Positions 62,628 to 64,000 of a stretch of 64,000 nucleotides of DNA are shown piece by piece. A model generated the notes under the pieces. That model was not told the origin of the DNA. It saw only the letters and a list, made by a program, of their open reading frames with translations, and ran no database searches. A program made the translations under genes and the position numbers. This DNA is from Fusarium oxysporum f. sp. lycopersici 4287. Its lineage: Eukaryota; Ascomycota; Sordariomycetes; Hypocreales; Nectriaceae. The stretch is from assembly GCF_000149955.1 (NCBI RefSeq), contig NC_030993.1, positions 310,125-374,124 of the forward strand. Direction: 5' to 3'. How positions within the stretch are numbered: position 1 is the first letter of the stretch; every line of letters starts with the position of its first letter.

Positions 62628-64000
62628 CTACTGCTTCCCAGCCGAGATCATCGAATCATGACTCAAGATCCCCACAAGCGTGTCCCTCTTAATACACTTC
62701 TCAAATGAAAAGCTACTCGCTAGCTCTTCCAACTCCTCCTTGCTCTTATCCCTAAACAACTCCGCCAACTCCCATCCCACATACTCACTCATCAAACACT
62801 CTCTAATAACCCGCTCAAACTGTCGTTCGAAAGTCCAGATCTTGGGATATTTCGTATCTCTGTACTTCTCCAGCACTTCTTCCTTCAAGCCTTGGATGAA
62901 TGGTTCGTAGAGGTGCTTGACGCCGTCTTTGTTGACGACGCCCCAGAAATCAAGACCGAGACGCTGTTTCTTGGCGATGAAGGGCGCGATGAGGCGCATA
63001 TAAGGGGACTCGGGATCGACGTATACCATGCCTTGGTAGCCGACATCTTTATACAACCAGATAGACCAGTTGACATCTGTTTCTCTGTAAATAGCCAACT
63101 GCTCTTGTAGCAAATTAAAGCGCTTGGCGTTGGTCTTGATGGCGTCGTCACCCTCCTTATGCTCATTCTGATAAACAGGGCCAAACTCTCCATTCCAAAT
63201 CGGCACGTTCTTCTCCCTCATGAACTGCACCTTGCGCTCAAAGCTCTTCCTCAGCTTAGTGTTTTGTTCGTCTGTACCTTCGTACTGCTCTCCAAGAGGA
63301 AACCCGTAGAAGCTGTAATCGTGACAGGCGTACACAGCGTTGGGAAGAGGGTTTTTGGGAAAGGCGCGGAAGTCCATTGCGTAGGTGTTTCCATCGATGA
63401 AGATCATGTGATCGGGATCGATGGCGCGGACTTCTTTCTCGGTGCGTTCGTACCATTTTACGAGCTTGGCGCCGTATTGGCCTGATGAGGTCTTGGTCTC
63501 GTCGGCGGGTTCGTTGAGGAGGTTGTAGCCTGCGATGACGGGGTTTCCCTTGTAGTGAGCTGCAAGAGCCTTCCATAGCTGAATAGCTCTGTCTTGATGG
63601 TCTTTGAAGTCCCAGAACGCCGCGCGTGAAAGTCCAGAATCACTATGCCAATCTTGGTTCTGACCACCAGGAACGGCATGTAGATCAAGGACAGCGTAAA
63701 GGTTATGTCTTCCGCAAATATCCACACAGCGATCTAACCAATCGAAACCAGATTTCTTGAGATTATCTGGATCCATATCATCGATAAAATGACGATAATT
63801 GAACGGGATGCGGATACAGTTTAGACCCAACGACGCAAAGTAAGCGGCATCAGAGTCTGTGAAGAAGTGGTATAAAAGTCTGTCAAAGAAGAAGTTTGCC
63901 TTTTCTTCACCCATGACTTCAGCCATTTGTTGTCTATGTTGGTGTTCGTGGCCTGCGTAGCCGGTGATGAAGTTCTCCATGTTGAGCATGCCACCGATGG
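62628..64000 (-). CDS. GH5-family glucan beta-glucosidase (partial, runs off window)
   Basis: At least 456 codons of a glycoside hydrolase family 5 enzyme, open to the window edge, so the N-terminus lies outside. GH5 hallmarks: SLGLNCIRIPFNYRHFIDDM (start of the barrel), VLDLHAVPGGQNQDWHSDSG, acid/base Glu in AGYNLLNEPADETKTSSG, AVYACHDYSFYGFPLG, and nucleophile Glu in VPIWNGEFGPVYQNEHKEGD. The HAVPGGQN pattern resembles the exo-beta-1,3-glucanase branch. The C-terminal 100 residues form a helical extension (SYVGWELAELFRDK-like). No GPI signal at the end. Likely a wall-modifying or nutritional glucanase, or a cytosolic glucosidase if the missing N-terminus lacks a signal peptide, which cannot be judged here. 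Confidence 0.9.
   Translation of the reverse strand, partial: IGGMLNMENFITGYAGHEHQHRQQMAEVMGEEKANFFFDRLLYHFFTDSDAAYFASLGLNCIRIPFNYRHFIDDMDPDNLKKSGFDWLDRCVDICGRHNLYAVLDLHAVPGGQNQDWHSDSGLSRAAFWDFKDHQDRAIQLWKALAAHYKGNPVIAGYNLLNEPADETKTSSGQYGAKLVKWYERTEKEVRAIDPDHMIFIDGNTYAMDFRAFPKNPLPNAVYACHDYSFYGFPLGEQYEGTDEQNTKLRKSFERKVQFMREKNVPIWNGEFGPVYQNEHKEGDDAIKTNAKRFNLLQEQLAIYRETDVNWSIWLYKDVGYQGMVYVDPESPYMRLIAPFIAKKQRLGLDFWGVVNKDGVKHLYEPFIQGLKEEVLEKYRDTKYPKIWTFERQFERVIRECLMSEYVGWELAELFRDKSKEELEELASSFSFEKCIKRDTLVGILSHDSMISAGKQ

Overview
This is nuclear DNA of a filamentous ascomycete. Genes are split by short GT-AG introns (about 46-70 bp, usually with a CTAAC-type branch site). The content includes three Zn2Cys6 regulators, class II hydrophobins, GPI-anchored surface proteins, several MFS carriers and a TPR-CHAT protein. 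The mix looks like Sordariomycetes/Hypocreales, Fusarium-like; that placement is an inference from gene style, not from a marker gene. I recognised no rRNA, tRNA or CRISPR.

Layout. 0.1-8.5 kb: a catabolic-looking cluster with an FAD (DAO-type) oxidoreductase, an UNC-93-like transporter with a damaged 5' end, a succinate-semialdehyde dehydrogenase and an AflR-type Zn2Cys6 regulator. Its intergenic regions carry repeated ACCGG/CCGGT elements, including two perfect ACCGGCCCGGT palindromes. 9.8-10.4 kb: a 0.66 kb SINE-like element. 11-16.5 kb: a cell-surface block with a class II hydrophobin, a Pro/Cys-rich GPI protein and a mucin-like protein ending in a class II hydrophobin domain. 17-19.4 kb: two convergent membrane proteins. 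19.8-26.4 kb: a large TPR-CHAT protease-like gene, broken by an apparent +1 frameshift, divergent from a pseudokinase.

26.6-44.7 kb is rich in small and secreted products: a six-Cys peptide precursor, a CxxC mini-protein, a DMT-family transporter, a Cys-rich GPI protein, a repeat-bearing secreted protein, a PAN-like secreted protein, a degenerate DEDD exonuclease-like protein and a GNAT acetyltransferase with a GC-AG intron. This stretch also holds relics: half an isochorismatase and a broken metallo-beta-lactamase.

45-57.6 kb: a Zn2Cys6 regulator, an alcohol dehydrogenase, an aldo-keto reductase, a second Zn2Cys6 regulator, a Gfo/Idh/MocA oxidoreductase and an allantoate-permease-type MFS carrier. 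These look like a substrate-utilisation neighbourhood; the substrate cannot be read from sequence. 57.76-58.42 kb: the second, inverted, essentially identical SINE-like element, sitting just upstream of that MFS gene. 59-64 kb: a glycine-zipper protein, a siderophore-type MFS transporter and a GH5 glucanase cut by the window end.

The strongest unusual signals are the two young SINE-like copies with target duplications of different length (12 and 14 bp), the TPR-CHAT/pseudokinase pair with its frameshift, the hydrophobin fused to a mucin-like repeat region, and the palindromes in the first cluster.
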